Assembly (NCBI RefSeq): GCF_946480305.1
Contig: NZ_CAMLJQ010000021.1
Span: 7,201-71,200, forward strand
Source: an uncultured Caldimonas sp.
GTDB lineage: Bacteria > Pseudomonadota > Gammaproteobacteria > Burkholderiales > Burkholderiaceae
Reading direction: 5' to 3'
Length of the DNA stretch: 64,000 nucleotides
Both the position numbers and the translations under genes were made by a program. Every line of letters starts with the position of its first letter. Within the stretch, counting starts at the first letter, position 1. The notes beneath the pieces were generated by a model that was not told the DNA's origin, did no database searches, and saw nothing but the letters and a program-made list of their open reading frames with translations. Positions 25,519 to 34,807 of the stretch are shown here, one piece after another.

Positions 25519-26292
25519 ATGGCCTATCCCGAACACGACACCTGGGGCCGCCGGTATTGCGCGGCCGTCGCCGCCGCCGCTGCGCTGGCCGGTGTGCTGT
25601 GCGTCGGCTGGCCGCCGCTGGCGTCGCAGGTGCTGCCCTGGACCATGCCGGCGCTGCATGCGCGCTGCGTGGGGGTGATGCACCTGGCTCTGGCGCTGCA
25701 GCTGCTGGTGGCGCTGCGCCCGCTCGATCCGCACGCCCTGCGCATCCCGATGGCGGCGGTGGCGGCATGGTGCGCGACCAGCGCGGCCGGTGTGCTGCTG
25801 CAACCCGGGCCTTCGGGGCTGGGCCTGACGGCAGGGGTATGGGTGGTGGGTTGGCTCGCGTTGGCGGTGGTCGCCGTGGCCTTGCTGCGCCGGCCCACCG
25901 GGGTGAACGCACCGGCGGAACACCCCGCGCGCGCCTGGCAGGGCGTGGCGCTGGCGGCCACGGCCGCAGTGGTGGTGCTGCTGGCCTGGCCGGAGCTGGC
26001 AGTGGCCGTGTGGCCCTGGAAGCTGACGCCAGCGCTGGCGGCCGCCTATGCCGGCCCCTTCTTCGCGTTCGGCGTGGCGGCATGGGGCGTGGCGCGCGAG
26101 CGCAGGCGCTATGTGCAGCGGCCGGCCCAGCAGTCACTGGTTGCGCTGGGCGTGGGGGTGCTGTTGGCCTGCCTGCTGCACCGGGCGGTGTTCGACTTCC
26201 AGCGCCCGGCGGCGTGGATCTGGTTCGCGGCCTTCGCGGCCGTCGCGGCGCTGGCGCTGCACACCCTGCGGCCGGTCCTTCGGCGCACGTAG
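25519..26292 (+). CDS. Integral membrane protein of unknown function
   Basis: The 257-residue protein is strongly hydrophobic, with about seven predicted membrane helices rich in Ala, Val, Leu and Trp (e.g. YCAAVAAAAALAGVLCVGW, LAVVAVALLRR, AWIWFAAFAAVAALALHTL). No motif identifies a function. The ATG at 25519 (MAYPEHDTWGRRY) is divergent from the LuxR-hydrolase gene. Confidence 0.75.
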   Translation: MAYPEHDTWGRRYCAAVAAAAALAGVLCVGWPPLASQVLPWTMPALHARCVGVMHLALALQLLVALRPLDPHALRIPMAAVAAWCATSAAGVLLQPGPSGLGLTAGVWVVGWLALAVVAVALLRRPTGVNAPAEHPARAWQGVALAATAAVVVLLAWPELAVAVWPWKLTPALAAAYAGPFFAFGVAAWGVARERRRYVQRPAQQSLVALGVGVLLACLLHRAVFDFQRPAAWIWFAAFAAVAALALHTLRPVLRRT

Positions 26293-26362
26293 GCGGTTCT
26301 GTCTCGAAGCGCGTATCGGCAGGGACATCCGTCCCGGCTGCGGTGGGGACCACTGCACCGAC

Positions 26363-26378
26363 TGGGACTGCAGTCCCA
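26363..26378. promoter_or_regulatory. 16-bp perfect palindrome upstream of the COG4315 gene
   Basis: TGGGACTGCAGTCCCA is fully symmetrical and lies 82 bases before the ATG at 26460. A related GTCCC-N7-GGGAC pair overlaps its right side (26373-26389), and GGGACATCCGTCCC lies further left. The cluster looks like an operator region rather than a terminator. Confidence 0.45.
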
Positions 26379-26459
26379 CGACAAGGGACGGTCCGGCGCG
26401 CACAGTCGAGTTGTGCCGGCAAGGGTGCCGGCGCCATCAACCGACTCAAGGAGCACACC

Positions 26460-26897
26460 ATGAACCGTACCCTCACCGCGCTGACCCTGATCGCCGCCGC
26501 ACTGACCACCGGCCTAGCCGCGGCCCAGACCACCGAACAGGACGGCATCCTGCGCGACAAGGCCGGCCGCACGCTGTACACCTTCGACAAGGACGCCGGC
26601 GGCGAAAGCCGTTGCTACGACGCCTGCGCCAAGGCCTGGCCGCCCTTCCTGGCCCAGGCCGGTGCTCAGGCCAAGGGCAACCTGACGCTGCATGCGCGCA
26701 CCGACGGCGGCATGCAATGGGGCATCGAAGGCAAGCCGCTGTACTACTTCGTCGGCGACGCGCAGGCCGGTGACGTCAACGGCGACAAGTCGGGTGGCGT
26801 GTGGCACGTCGTGCGCGGCAAGGCCGCGGCCTCGGCACCGGCGACGCCGGCGGTGTCGACCAGCTACTCGAGCGGCAGCTACGGTTCGGTGTACTGA
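26460..26897 (+). CDS. Secreted COG4315-type repeat protein
   Basis: The 145-residue protein has a signal peptide (MNRTLTALTLIAAALTTGLAAAQ) and two copies of the short lipoprotein-15 repeat: GILRDKAGRTLYTFDKD with CYDACAKAWPPFLA, and WGIEGKPLYYFVGDAQAGD with GVWHVVR. The pair of cysteines lies in the first repeat. These small exported proteins have no assigned function. AAGGAG lies eight bases before the ATG. A long frame that reaches back to 24597 is antisense to the LuxR-hydrolase gene and is not coding. Confidence 0.9.
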   Translation: MNRTLTALTLIAAALTTGLAAAQTTEQDGILRDKAGRTLYTFDKDAGGESRCYDACAKAWPPFLAQAGAQAKGNLTLHARTDGGMQWGIEGKPLYYFVGDAQAGDVNGDKSGGVWHVVRGKAAASAPATPAVSTSYSSGSYGSVY

Positions 26898-26973
26898 CCA
26901 ACGCAGCGCATGCGGCAGCCGGTGCGGCCAGGGTGATACCACGGGCCGTCACCATCGCTTATGCTGATCGGCC

Positions 26974-28221
26974 ATGTCCGACGCTGCCGCACCGCCCCCG
27001 CTCAAACTGGGCCTGACCGTGGCGGCAGCCCAGCTCACGCTGGCGCTGAGCTGGACAGTCTATGTCGTCTTCCTGCCCACGCTCGCCCAGCAAGCGGGCC
27101 TGCCGCCATCGACGGTGCTGCTGCTGCTGATGCTCGATCAGCTGGTGTTCGTGCTGGCCGACTACGCATGCGGCGTGGCCTCGGATCGCGTGCTGGCCGT
27201 GCACGCGCGGCTGGGCCCCTGGCTGGTCGGAGCCACGCTGCTATCGGCTGCGGCCTTCGTGTCGTTGCCGGTGCTGGCCCCTGAAGGCTCGCCCACACTC
27301 TTCATCGCCGTCACCCTGCTGTGGACCCTGACCTCTTCGGTGCTGCGTGCTCCGCCCCTGAACCTGATCGGCCGCCATGCTGCCCGGCCGGCACAGCCGG
27401 CCATGGTGGCCCTGGCGATGCTGGGGCTGGGCCTGGCGGCTGCGCTGGCTCCTTGGCTGGCGGTCGTGCTCAAGGGGCAGGACGCGCGGCTGCCCTTCGT
27501 CGTTGCCAGCCTGGGTGTCTGTGCAGCCGCACTCGCGATGGCGGCGGCCGAGCAGTTGGCGCGCCGCCATCGCGAGTGCGGCAGGTCGGCCCCGGTGGCT
27601 GCGTCGCGGCCAACGGGTGACCCACCGGAAACACGTTGGCCACAGCTGCTGGCAGCCGCGTTGCTGGCGGCGCTGGCGTTCCAGTTGCACACCAGCGTCA
27701 ATGCCGCAGCGCAGTTCCGCCGCTTCGTGCCGGCCGAGGCATTGGTGTGGTGGCTGCCGGTGTTCTGGGCCGGCTTCAATTTGTCGCTGTGGCCGGCGAT
27801 GAAGCTGGCACCGCGCCTGGGCGAGCTGCGGTTGGTGGCCGCCGCGGCGCTGGCGGCCGCTGCTGCCATCATCGTCAGTGCGGTGGCGCCGTCCCTGGCC
27901 CTGCTGGCCGTGGCGCAGGCGGTGGCCGGTATGGCCTGGTCGGCCATGCTTGCCGGCGGCTTCATGGCTGCACTGGCGATGGGCCACGTGGGACGCGAAG
28001 GCCGCTTCAGCGGCGCGCTTTCGTCGAGCCTCGCCGGCGCGTCGCTGGTGCGCCTGGCGCTGGTGGCGAGTGGCGGCGCGGCCGCGCTGCGCGCCGACGG
28101 CGCCATGTGGCCGGACGCACTGCCGGCGCTGTTGTGGGTGGGCTCTGCAGGGTTGTTGGTGTGGGCGCTCAAGTCGGGACTCGCGACGGCGCGCGTGACC
28201 GGGTCTTCGCAAGTGCCTTGA
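26974..28221 (+). CDS. Major facilitator superfamily transporter
   Basis: The 415-residue protein has about twelve hydrophobic helices with a basic, proline-containing loop at 195-220 between the two halves. The loop between helices 2 and 3 has DYACGVASDRV, a form of the MFS GxxxDR motif. The substrate cannot be read. It stands alone, 76 bases after the COG4315 gene. Confidence 0.85.
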   Translation: MSDAAAPPPLKLGLTVAAAQLTLALSWTVYVVFLPTLAQQAGLPPSTVLLLLMLDQLVFVLADYACGVASDRVLAVHARLGPWLVGATLLSAAAFVSLPVLAPEGSPTLFIAVTLLWTLTSSVLRAPPLNLIGRHAARPAQPAMVALAMLGLGLAAALAPWLAVVLKGQDARLPFVVASLGVCAAALAMAAAEQLARRHRECGRSAPVAASRPTGDPPETRWPQLLAAALLAALAFQLHTSVNAAAQFRRFVPAEALVWWLPVFWAGFNLSLWPAMKLAPRLGELRLVAAAALAAAAAIIVSAVAPSLALLAVAQAVAGMAWSAMLAGGFMAALAMGHVGREGRFSGALSSSLAGASLVRLALVASGGAAALRADGAMWPDALPALLWVGSAGLLVWALKSGLATARVTGSSQVP

Positions 28222-28434
28222 TCGCCACGGGCCCGCGCCCGCTGCATGCACGAAGCGCGGACACCTTAAAAGCGCCCCTTCATCGTCAGCTTGATCCGCA
28301 CAACCGCGCACCGTGGGTCGCGGCATTGCGCGTTGTGCTGGACCGGCTGCGTCTTCATGATCGATGCATCCCGCGGCTCCTTCAAAAGCGGAGGACGGAG
28401 CGGGCACACACCGCAATCGACAGGAGACAAGACG

Positions 28435-29490
28435 ATGCTTGCATGGACGTTGAAAGTGCAGGGGTGGGGCGCCGGCGTGTGGCTGGCGTTGTGTCTGGCA
28501 ATCCACCCTGCACAAGCGCGGCCGGGTTGGAGCACCTCACCGCCGGAAACACAGCGCGTCGATCCGCAGCAGCTCGACCGCCTGCAGCGGCATCTGCAAG
28601 ACGAGCAGACGCGTATCCGGAGCCTCGCGGTGGTGCGTCATGGGCATCTGGTCTATGAGTACTACCGCCAGGACGTGCATCCCGACGATCTGCACAACGT
28701 CTACTCGGTCACCAAGAGCGTGCTGTCTCTGCTGGTCGGCATTGCGATCGACCAAAAGAAGCTCGGGTCTCCTGACCAGACACTCGCAGAACTGCTGCCT
28801 GAGCATGCAGCACGAGCACCGGACGCGAGAGTGAAGAACATCCGGCTCAAGGACCTGCTCGCGCTGACCAGCGGTTTCGAAGGCGACGCAGACCTCCGGC
28901 ACCCGGGCCTGCTTGCCGACCTCGACGGTGACGCGATCGACCTGGCATTGAGCAGGCCCGTGGTACGCAGCCCTGGCGAGAAGTTCGACTACAACAACCT
29001 CGACGGACACCTCGTATCAGCCTTGCTCGGGCGCAGTGTGGGCATGAGCGCCGCGCAGTATGCCGAGCGGACCCTGTTCGCGGACCTGGGCATCACACGC
29101 TACCGATGGCCGCACGACAAGCACGGCATCAACATCGGCTCCAGCGAGTTGCAGCTGACCACGCGTGACATGGCCAAGCTCGGCGAACTCATCGTGCGGC
29201 AGGGGCGCTGGAACGGTCGGCAGGTGGTGTCGCCCGAGTGGATCGAGGTTTCGACCAGGAAGCACTCTGACGGCAAGCCGCCGGCACGCCCCCCCTACGG
29301 CTACAACTGGTGGGTCTATATCACCCCGGTCGACGGCCGGCCGGCTGTGTTCGCCTCTGGCTATGGCGGGCAGTTCATCTACGTCGTGCCTTCCCTGGAG
29401 TTGGTCGTGGCCGTCACGTCGGAGACCCACGGTGACAACCAGACCGCCAAGGTCATTCGCGAGCAGGTGCTTCCGGCCGTGTTGCGATGA
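28435..29490 (+). CDS. Secreted serine hydrolase, beta-lactamase/class C-like
   Basis: The 351-residue protein has a signal peptide (residues 1-28, ending HPAQA). The catalytic S-x-x-K is SVTK (in VYSVTKSVLSLLVG) and the second motif is YNN (KFDYNNLDGHLVS); the third is probably the GYGGQF loop near the C-terminus. These match penicillin-binding-protein-like esterases and class C beta-lactamases; a true beta-lactamase cannot be claimed. AGGAG is nine bases before the ATG at 28435. Confidence 0.9.
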   Translation: MLAWTLKVQGWGAGVWLALCLAIHPAQARPGWSTSPPETQRVDPQQLDRLQRHLQDEQTRIRSLAVVRHGHLVYEYYRQDVHPDDLHNVYSVTKSVLSLLVGIAIDQKKLGSPDQTLAELLPEHAARAPDARVKNIRLKDLLALTSGFEGDADLRHPGLLADLDGDAIDLALSRPVVRSPGEKFDYNNLDGHLVSALLGRSVGMSAAQYAERTLFADLGITRYRWPHDKHGINIGSSELQLTTRDMAKLGELIVRQGRWNGRQVVSPEWIEVSTRKHSDGKPPARPPYGYNWWVYITPVDGRPAVFASGYGGQFIYVVPSLELVVAVTSETHGDNQTAKVIREQVLPAVLR

Positions 29491-29524
29491 GCGTGCCTGT
29501 GCGGCCGCGACCCATGCGGCTGCG

Positions 29525-30427
29525 CTACCCGGGCGGCGACGGCGCCAGCCGCGCGATCAGGTGGTCCACGAACACCCGCACCTTGGGCGACAGGTGCCGG
29601 CTCGACGGCCACAGCACGCGGTACTGCCCCTGCGGCTCCAGTGCGTGCTGCAGCACGCTCACCAGTTGCCCGCCGGCCAGCGCGTTGCCCGCCAGGAAGT
29701 CCGGCAGGCAGGCGATGCCGAGGCCGCGCAGCGCGGCACCGGACACTGCCTCGATGTTGTTGCATGCGAGCACGGTGCGCGCGCCGGCACCGGCCTGCGT
29801 TGCGGCTTCGGGCAGCAGTGGCCAGTCCAGCAGCTTGCCGGTGTTGGGGTGCCGGAACCGCACCGCCCGGTGTTGCGGCAGCTCGCGCGCCGTCCGTGGG
29901 GTGCCGTGTTGCGTGAGGTAGGCGGGCGACGCGCACAGCAACAGGCGGAAGGTGTGCAGTGGCCGCGCGACCAGCCGTGAGTCGGGCGGCTCGCCGCTGC
30001 GCACGGCCACGTCGATTCCGGCTTCGATCAGGTCGACGGTGCGGTCGGTGAAGTGGATGTCGAGTTCGACCTCGGGATAGCGCGCGACGAAATCCGGGAT
30101 CACCGGCAGCAGGAAGTGGTAGCCGACGACAGGAGCGCTCACGCGCAACCGGCCACGCGGCACTTCGCGCGACTGCGACAGCATCGCCTGCGCGTCGTCC
30201 AGTTCGTCGAGGATGCGGCGACAGCGTTCGTGGAACAGCCGGCCCTCGGGCGTGAGCTGCATGCGCCGCGTGCTGCGCTGGATCAGCCGCACGCCCACCT
30301 CCTGCTCCAGCCGGCCGACTGCCTTGCCGACGGCAGAAGCGGAGATTTCGAGTGCCCGCGACGCGGCGACGAAGCTGCCGAGATCGGCCGTCTTCACGAA
30401 GGCCAGCAGGCCGGTGAGCTTGTCCAT
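29525..30427 (-). CDS. LysR-family transcriptional regulator
   Basis: The 300-residue protein has the helix-turn-helix (FVKTADLGSFVAASRALEIS, ASAVGKAVGRLEQEVGVRL) and an effector domain of the CrgA type (RVSAPVVGYHFLLPVIPDF). GGAG precedes the ATG at 30427. It is divergent from livM with 121 bases between and may control it. Confidence 0.92.
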   Translation of the reverse strand: MDKLTGLLAFVKTADLGSFVAASRALEISASAVGKAVGRLEQEVGVRLIQRSTRRMQLTPEGRLFHERCRRILDELDDAQAMLSQSREVPRGRLRVSAPVVGYHFLLPVIPDFVARYPEVELDIHFTDRTVDLIEAGIDVAVRSGEPPDSRLVARPLHTFRLLLCASPAYLTQHGTPRTARELPQHRAVRFRHPNTGKLLDWPLLPEAATQAGAGARTVLACNNIEAVSGAALRGLGIACLPDFLAGNALAGGQLVSVLQHALEPQGQYRVLWPSSRHLSPKVRVFVDHLIARLAPSPPG

Positions 30428-30548
30428 TGCAGGCTCCTGCGTCGTGATTGCGGACCATTCGTCCGCTATGAACGGATTGTCGGCATCTTCCTGTTGGATT
30501 CGAGCTCGTTTAGCCTGCGCGACGCCGAACAAAACGCTGAAGGAACCC

Positions 30549-31622
30549 GTGCACGCTGCTTCGCCTTTTCGCATTCCGGGCCGCGCATGGGCGGTTGCGC
30601 TCCTGCTGCTGCCGCTGCTGCTGCAGAGCTTCGGCGACCACTGGGTGCGCATCGCCGACACCTCGCTGCTCTACGTGATGCTGGCGCTCGGCCTCAACGT
30701 GGTGGTCGGGTATGCCGGCCTGCTCGATCTGGGCTACGTGGCCTTCTATGCCGTGGGCGCCTACCTGTTCGCGCTGCTGGCGTCGCCGCATCTCACCGAG
30801 CATTTCGCGTGGATCGCGGCGGCGTTCCCGCAGGGGCTGCATGCCGCGTGGTGGCTCACGATTCCGCTCGGTGCCGCGCTGGCTGCGTTGTTCGGTGTGC
30901 TGCTCGGTGCACCCACGCTCAGGCTGCGCGGCGACTACCTGGCGGTGGTGACGCTGGGCTTCGGTGAGATCGTGCGCATCCTCATCGTCAACATGGGCCA
31001 TCCGGTCAACATCACCGACGGCGCCAAGGGGCTGAGCCGCATCGACTCGATCGAGCTCTTTGGCCTCGACCTGGGGCGCCACCTTTACGTGGGCGAGTTC
31101 CGCATCGCATCGGTCACGCTGCACTACTACCTGTTCCTGGCGCTGGTGGCGCTCACGGTGTGCATCTGCCGGCGATTGCAGGACTCGCGCATTGGCCGCG
31201 CCTGGATGGCGATGCGCGACGACGAGGCCGCAGCGCGGGCGATGGGCATCGACACCCGCAACATGAAGCTGCTGGCGTTCGGCGTGGGCGCGAGTTTCGG
31301 CGGCGTCAGCGGCGCGATGTTCGCCACGTTCCAGGGCGTCGTGTCGCCTGAGGCGTTCAGCCTGCAGGAGTCCGTCATCGTCGTCGCGATGGTGGTGTTC
31401 GGCGGCATCGGGCACGTGCCGGGCGTGATCCTCGGGGCGCTGTTGCTGACGGCGTTGCCCGAGGTGCTGCGTTACGTGGTGGGGCCGCTGCAGGCCATGA
31501 CGGACGGACGGCTCGACGCCGGCATCCTGCGGCCCCTGCTGATTGCGGCGGCGATGATCGTGATGATGTTGTTGCGCCCGCGCGGGTTGTGGCCGGCGCG
31601 GGAGCATGGGACACCACACTAG
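30549..31622 (+). CDS. livM: Branched-chain amino acid ABC transporter permease, orphan LivM
   Basis: The 357-residue protein has about ten membrane helices and the LivM signatures: LNVVVGYAGLLDLGYVAFYAVGA in two overlapping motifs, then LRLRGDYLAVVTLGFGEIVRI and the EAA-type loop RIGRAWMAMRDDEAAARAMGI. The GTG start at 30549 has AAGGA four bases upstream. LivM normally works with LivH, LivG, LivF and a binding protein; none is adjacent, so it must use subunits encoded elsewhere or be a leftover. Confidence 0.92.
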   Translation: MHAASPFRIPGRAWAVALLLLPLLLQSFGDHWVRIADTSLLYVMLALGLNVVVGYAGLLDLGYVAFYAVGAYLFALLASPHLTEHFAWIAAAFPQGLHAAWWLTIPLGAALAALFGVLLGAPTLRLRGDYLAVVTLGFGEIVRILIVNMGHPVNITDGAKGLSRIDSIELFGLDLGRHLYVGEFRIASVTLHYYLFLALVALTVCICRRLQDSRIGRAWMAMRDDEAAARAMGIDTRNMKLLAFGVGASFGGVSGAMFATFQGVVSPEAFSLQESVIVVAMVVFGGIGHVPGVILGALLLTALPEVLRYVVGPLQAMTDGRLDAGILRPLLIAAAMIVMMLLRPRGLWPAREHGTPH

Positions 31623-31830
31623 CTGGCCCTGGCGATCAATACCCCGGCATCGATCATCAGGTACTGCTCCTCGGCATGTGGCGATGGCCCAGCGTTGTGT
31701 GTCCACGTGATGAGCGGCCCAGCGGCGACAATTTTTGCTGCCGTTCAACCCCGCCCGGGCGATCCATGCGTTTCGGTCAGGGCAACCAGCCGGCGCGCGG
31801 TGCGCCGCTTCCCACCACCTTGGAGACACG

Positions 31831-33303
31831 ATGTCCGGTTCCCACGTTCCGCCCGCGGCGCCCGCCGCGCTTGCCTTGTCCCTGCTCGCCGCGGGCGCCG
31901 TCGCGCAACCCGGCGGTGCCTCCGGCACTGCGCAGGAACGCCGCAGCAGCCTCGAAGACCAGCAATCGGTCGCGGTCACGATCTACAACGACGACCTCGC
32001 GTTGATCAAGGAAACACGCGCGCTGACACTGCACACCGGCATCAACCGGCTGGCGCTGCGCGACGTCAGCGCGCGCATCCGGCCTGAGACGGCGCTGCTG
32101 CGCAGCGTGTCGCACCCGGGCGCGTTCGACCTGCTGGAGCAGAACTTCGATTTCGACCTGCTCACGCCGGGCAAGCTGCTCGAAAAGTACGTCGGCCGCA
32201 ATGTGCGCATCGTCAAGACCCACCCGACCACCGGTGCCGAGACGGAGGAAACCGCCCAGGTGCTGAGTGCCAACGAAGGTGTGGTGCTGAAGATCGGCGA
32301 CCGCATCGAGACGGGCGTGCCCGGGCGCATCGTGTTCGACGGCGTGCCCGCCACGCTGCGCGATCGGCCCACGCTGGTGACGGAGCTGCAGAACCGTCGC
32401 GCCGGTGCGCAGACGGTGGAGCTGTCGTACCTGTCCGGCGGGCTGTCGTGGAGGGCCGACTACGTGGCCGAGCTGAACGCCGACGACTCCGCGCTGGACC
32501 TCAACGGCTGGGTCACGCTCACCAACCGCAGCGGCACGGCCTATCCGAACGCCAGGCTGCAGCTGGTGGCCGGCGACGTGAACCGTGTGCAGGAAGAAAT
32601 GGTCGAACGCCGCCGCGGGTCCTACGCGCCCCTGGCCGCGATGGCGGCACCTGCACCGATGGCGCAGGAAGCGCTCTTCGAATACCACCTCTACACACTG
32701 GGGCGGCCCACCAGCCTGGCGGACAACCAGACCAAGCAGGTGGCCTTGCTCAGCACCGCCGGCGTGCCGGTCACCAAGGAGCTGCTGGTGAGCGGGAGCG
32801 AGCACTACTACCACGAGAGCGTCGGCGAGATCGGCCGCAAGCTGAAAGCGGGCGTGTATGTCGAGTTCGACAACCGGGACAGCTCGCGCCTGGGGCAGCC
32901 GCTGCCCAAGGGGGTGGTGCGCGTGTACAAGCGCGACAGCGCCGGCAATGCGCAGTTCGTCGGCGAGGACCGCATCGACCACACCCCGAAGAACGAGAAG
33001 GTGCGCCTGCACCTGGGCGACGCGTTCGACGTGACGGCCGACAAGAAGCAGACCGACTTCAAACGGCGCGAGCACAACAACCGCGCGAGCTATGTGTACG
33101 AAAGCGCCTACGAGATCGTGCTGCGCAACGCCAAGACGGAACCGGTGACCGTGACCGTGCGCGAGCCGGTGCCCGGCGACTGGACGATGCTGCAGGAGTC
33201 GCACCCGCACGCCAAGGTGGCGGCGGGCACGGCGCAGTGGCGGGTGGCGGTGCCGGCCGGCGGCTCCACCGCGCTGAAGTACCGGGTGCAGACGCGCTAT
33301 TGA
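31831..33303 (+). CDS. Exported DUF4139-domain protein
   Basis: The 490-residue protein has a signal peptide (APAALALSLLAAGAVAQ). The N-terminal part (SVAVTIYNDDLALIKETRAL, INRLALRDVSARIRPET) and the C-terminal DUF4139 part (SYLSGGLSWRADYVAEL, VPGDWTMLQESHPHAK) are present in the family order. Function is unknown; a role in the cell envelope is inferred from export. The ATG at 31831 has GGAG five bases upstream. Convergent with the aldehyde dehydrogenase gene. Confidence 0.88.
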   Translation: MSGSHVPPAAPAALALSLLAAGAVAQPGGASGTAQERRSSLEDQQSVAVTIYNDDLALIKETRALTLHTGINRLALRDVSARIRPETALLRSVSHPGAFDLLEQNFDFDLLTPGKLLEKYVGRNVRIVKTHPTTGAETEETAQVLSANEGVVLKIGDRIETGVPGRIVFDGVPATLRDRPTLVTELQNRRAGAQTVELSYLSGGLSWRADYVAELNADDSALDLNGWVTLTNRSGTAYPNARLQLVAGDVNRVQEEMVERRRGSYAPLAAMAAPAPMAQEALFEYHLYTLGRPTSLADNQTKQVALLSTAGVPVTKELLVSGSEHYYHESVGEIGRKLKAGVYVEFDNRDSSRLGQPLPKGVVRVYKRDSAGNAQFVGEDRIDHTPKNEKVRLHLGDAFDVTADKKQTDFKRREHNNRASYVYESAYEIVLRNAKTEPVTVTVREPVPGDWTMLQESHPHAKVAAGTAQWRVAVPAGGSTALKYRVQTRY

Positions 33304-33321
33304 AAAACCACCGCACGATGA

Positions 33322-33348
33322 CGCAGGGCAGGCCAGGCCCGCCCTGCG
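33322..33348. terminator. Hairpin between convergent DUF4139 and aldehyde dehydrogenase genes
   Basis: CGCAGGGC and GCCCTGCG form an eight-pair stem, extended by ATGACG / CGTCAT outside. In the minus direction a TTTTT run follows eighteen bases after the stem, so it would end the uronate-arm transcript. Confidence 0.5.
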
Positions 33349-33354
33349 CCGGCG

Positions 33355-34797
33355 TCATGCCAGCGTGTAAGCCGTCTTGACCGTGGTGTAGAACTCGGCG
33401 GCGTAGCGACCTTGCTCGCGCGGGCCATAGCTCGAGCCCTTGCGGCCGCCGAACGGCACGTGATAGTCGACGCCCGCCGTCGGCAGGTTGACCATCACCA
33501 TGCCGACCTGCGCGTGCCGCTTGAAGTGCGTGGCGTGCTTCAGCGAGGTGGTCGCGATGCCGGCAGACAGGCCGAACTCGGTGTCGTTGACGACGGCGAG
33601 CGCCTCGTCGTAGTCCTTCACGCGGATCACGCTGGCCACCGGGCCGAAGATCTCTTCGCGGTTGATCTTCATCGACGGCGTGCTGTCGGCAAACAGCGTG
33701 GGCGCGAGGAAGTAGCCTTCGGTCTCGCAGTTCACGCGTTCGCCGCCGGTCACCAGCTTCGCGCCTTCGCGCTGACCGATCTCGATGTAGCGCTCATCCT
33801 GCTCGAGCTGCGCGGCCGAGACCACCGGACCCATGTCGATGCCGGCTGCGAGTGCGTGGCCGACCTTGATGCGGCGCGCACGTTCGGCCAGGGCATCGAC
33901 GAAACGCCCGTAGATGCCTTCGGTGACGATGATGCGGCTCGAGGCGGTGCAACGCTGGCCGGTGGAATAGAAGGCGCTCTGTGCGCACAGCTCCACGGCG
34001 ACGGCGAGGTCTGCATCGTCGAGCACCACCTGCGGGTTCTTGCCGCCCATCTCCAGCTGCACCTTGGCACCGCGCGCCACGCAGGCGGCCGCGACCTGGC
34101 GGCCAACGCCGACCGAGCCGGTGAAGCTCACCGCGTCGATGCCGGGGTGGTCGACCAGCGCCTGGCCCACTTCACGGCCGGCGCCCATCACGAGGTTGAA
34201 CACGCCGGCGGGCAAACCTGCCCGGCTGATGATCTCGGCCAGCGCCCAGGCGCTGCCGGGCACCAGGTCTGCGGGCTTGAAGACGACGCAGTTGCCATAG
34301 GCCAGCGCGGGCGCGATCTTCCACGCAGGGATCGCGATGGGGAAGTTCCACGGGCTGATCAACCCGACCACGCCCACGGGCTCGCGCGTGATTTCCACGC
34401 CGATGCCGGGGCGCACCGAAGGCAGCAGCTCGCCGGCCGTGCGCAGCGCTTCACCGGCGAAGAACTTGAAGATGTTGCCGGCGCGGGCGACTTCGCCGAT
34501 CGCTTCGGGCCGCGTCTTGCCCTCTTCGCGGGCGAGCAGCGCGCCGAGTTCATCCTTGCGGGCGAGGATCTCGCTGCCGATGCGGTCGAGCACATCGGCG
34601 CGTGCCTGGATGCCGCCGGTGCTCCACGCCGGCAACGCCGCGCGCGCGGCCTGCACGGCGCGGTCGACGTGCGCCTTGCCGCCCACCGCATAGTGGCCGA
34701 TCGTGTCGGCGAGGTCCGACGGGTTGATGTTGGCGACCGAGCCGTGGCCTTCGACCCACTCGCCACCGATGTAGTGCAGGTGCAGCTTGTCGTTCAT
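33355..34797 (-). CDS. 2-Oxoglutarate semialdehyde dehydrogenase
   Basis: The 480-residue NAD(P)-dependent aldehyde dehydrogenase has the full signature: SPWNFPIAIPAWK, FTGSVGVGRQ for the cofactor, catalytic Glu249 (LEMGGKNP) and Cys283 (GQRCTASSRI). It lies ten bases after the KdgD gene, so the substrate is most likely 2-oxoglutarate semialdehyde, the KdgD product, giving 2-oxoglutarate. This is the last step of oxidative uronate breakdown. Sequence alone would not exclude succinate semialdehyde; the operon decides. Confidence 0.9.
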   Translation of the reverse strand: MNDKLHLHYIGGEWVEGHGSVANINPSDLADTIGHYAVGGKAHVDRAVQAARAALPAWSTGGIQARADVLDRIGSEILARKDELGALLAREEGKTRPEAIGEVARAGNIFKFFAGEALRTAGELLPSVRPGIGVEITREPVGVVGLISPWNFPIAIPAWKIAPALAYGNCVVFKPADLVPGSAWALAEIISRAGLPAGVFNLVMGAGREVGQALVDHPGIDAVSFTGSVGVGRQVAAACVARGAKVQLEMGGKNPQVVLDDADLAVAVELCAQSAFYSTGQRCTASSRIIVTEGIYGRFVDALAERARRIKVGHALAAGIDMGPVVSAAQLEQDERYIEIGQREGAKLVTGGERVNCETEGYFLAPTLFADSTPSMKINREEIFGPVASVIRVKDYDEALAVVNDTEFGLSAGIATTSLKHATHFKRHAQVGMVMVNLPTAGVDYHVPFGGRKGSSYGPREQGRYAAEFYTTVKTAYTLA

Positions 34798-34807
34798 CGT
34801 GGGCTCC

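Noticed and set aside
24597..26897. A 766-codon plus-strand open frame
   Set aside because: Most of it is antisense to the LuxR-hydrolase gene; only its last 145 codons (COG4315 protein) have a start, ribosome site and family match.
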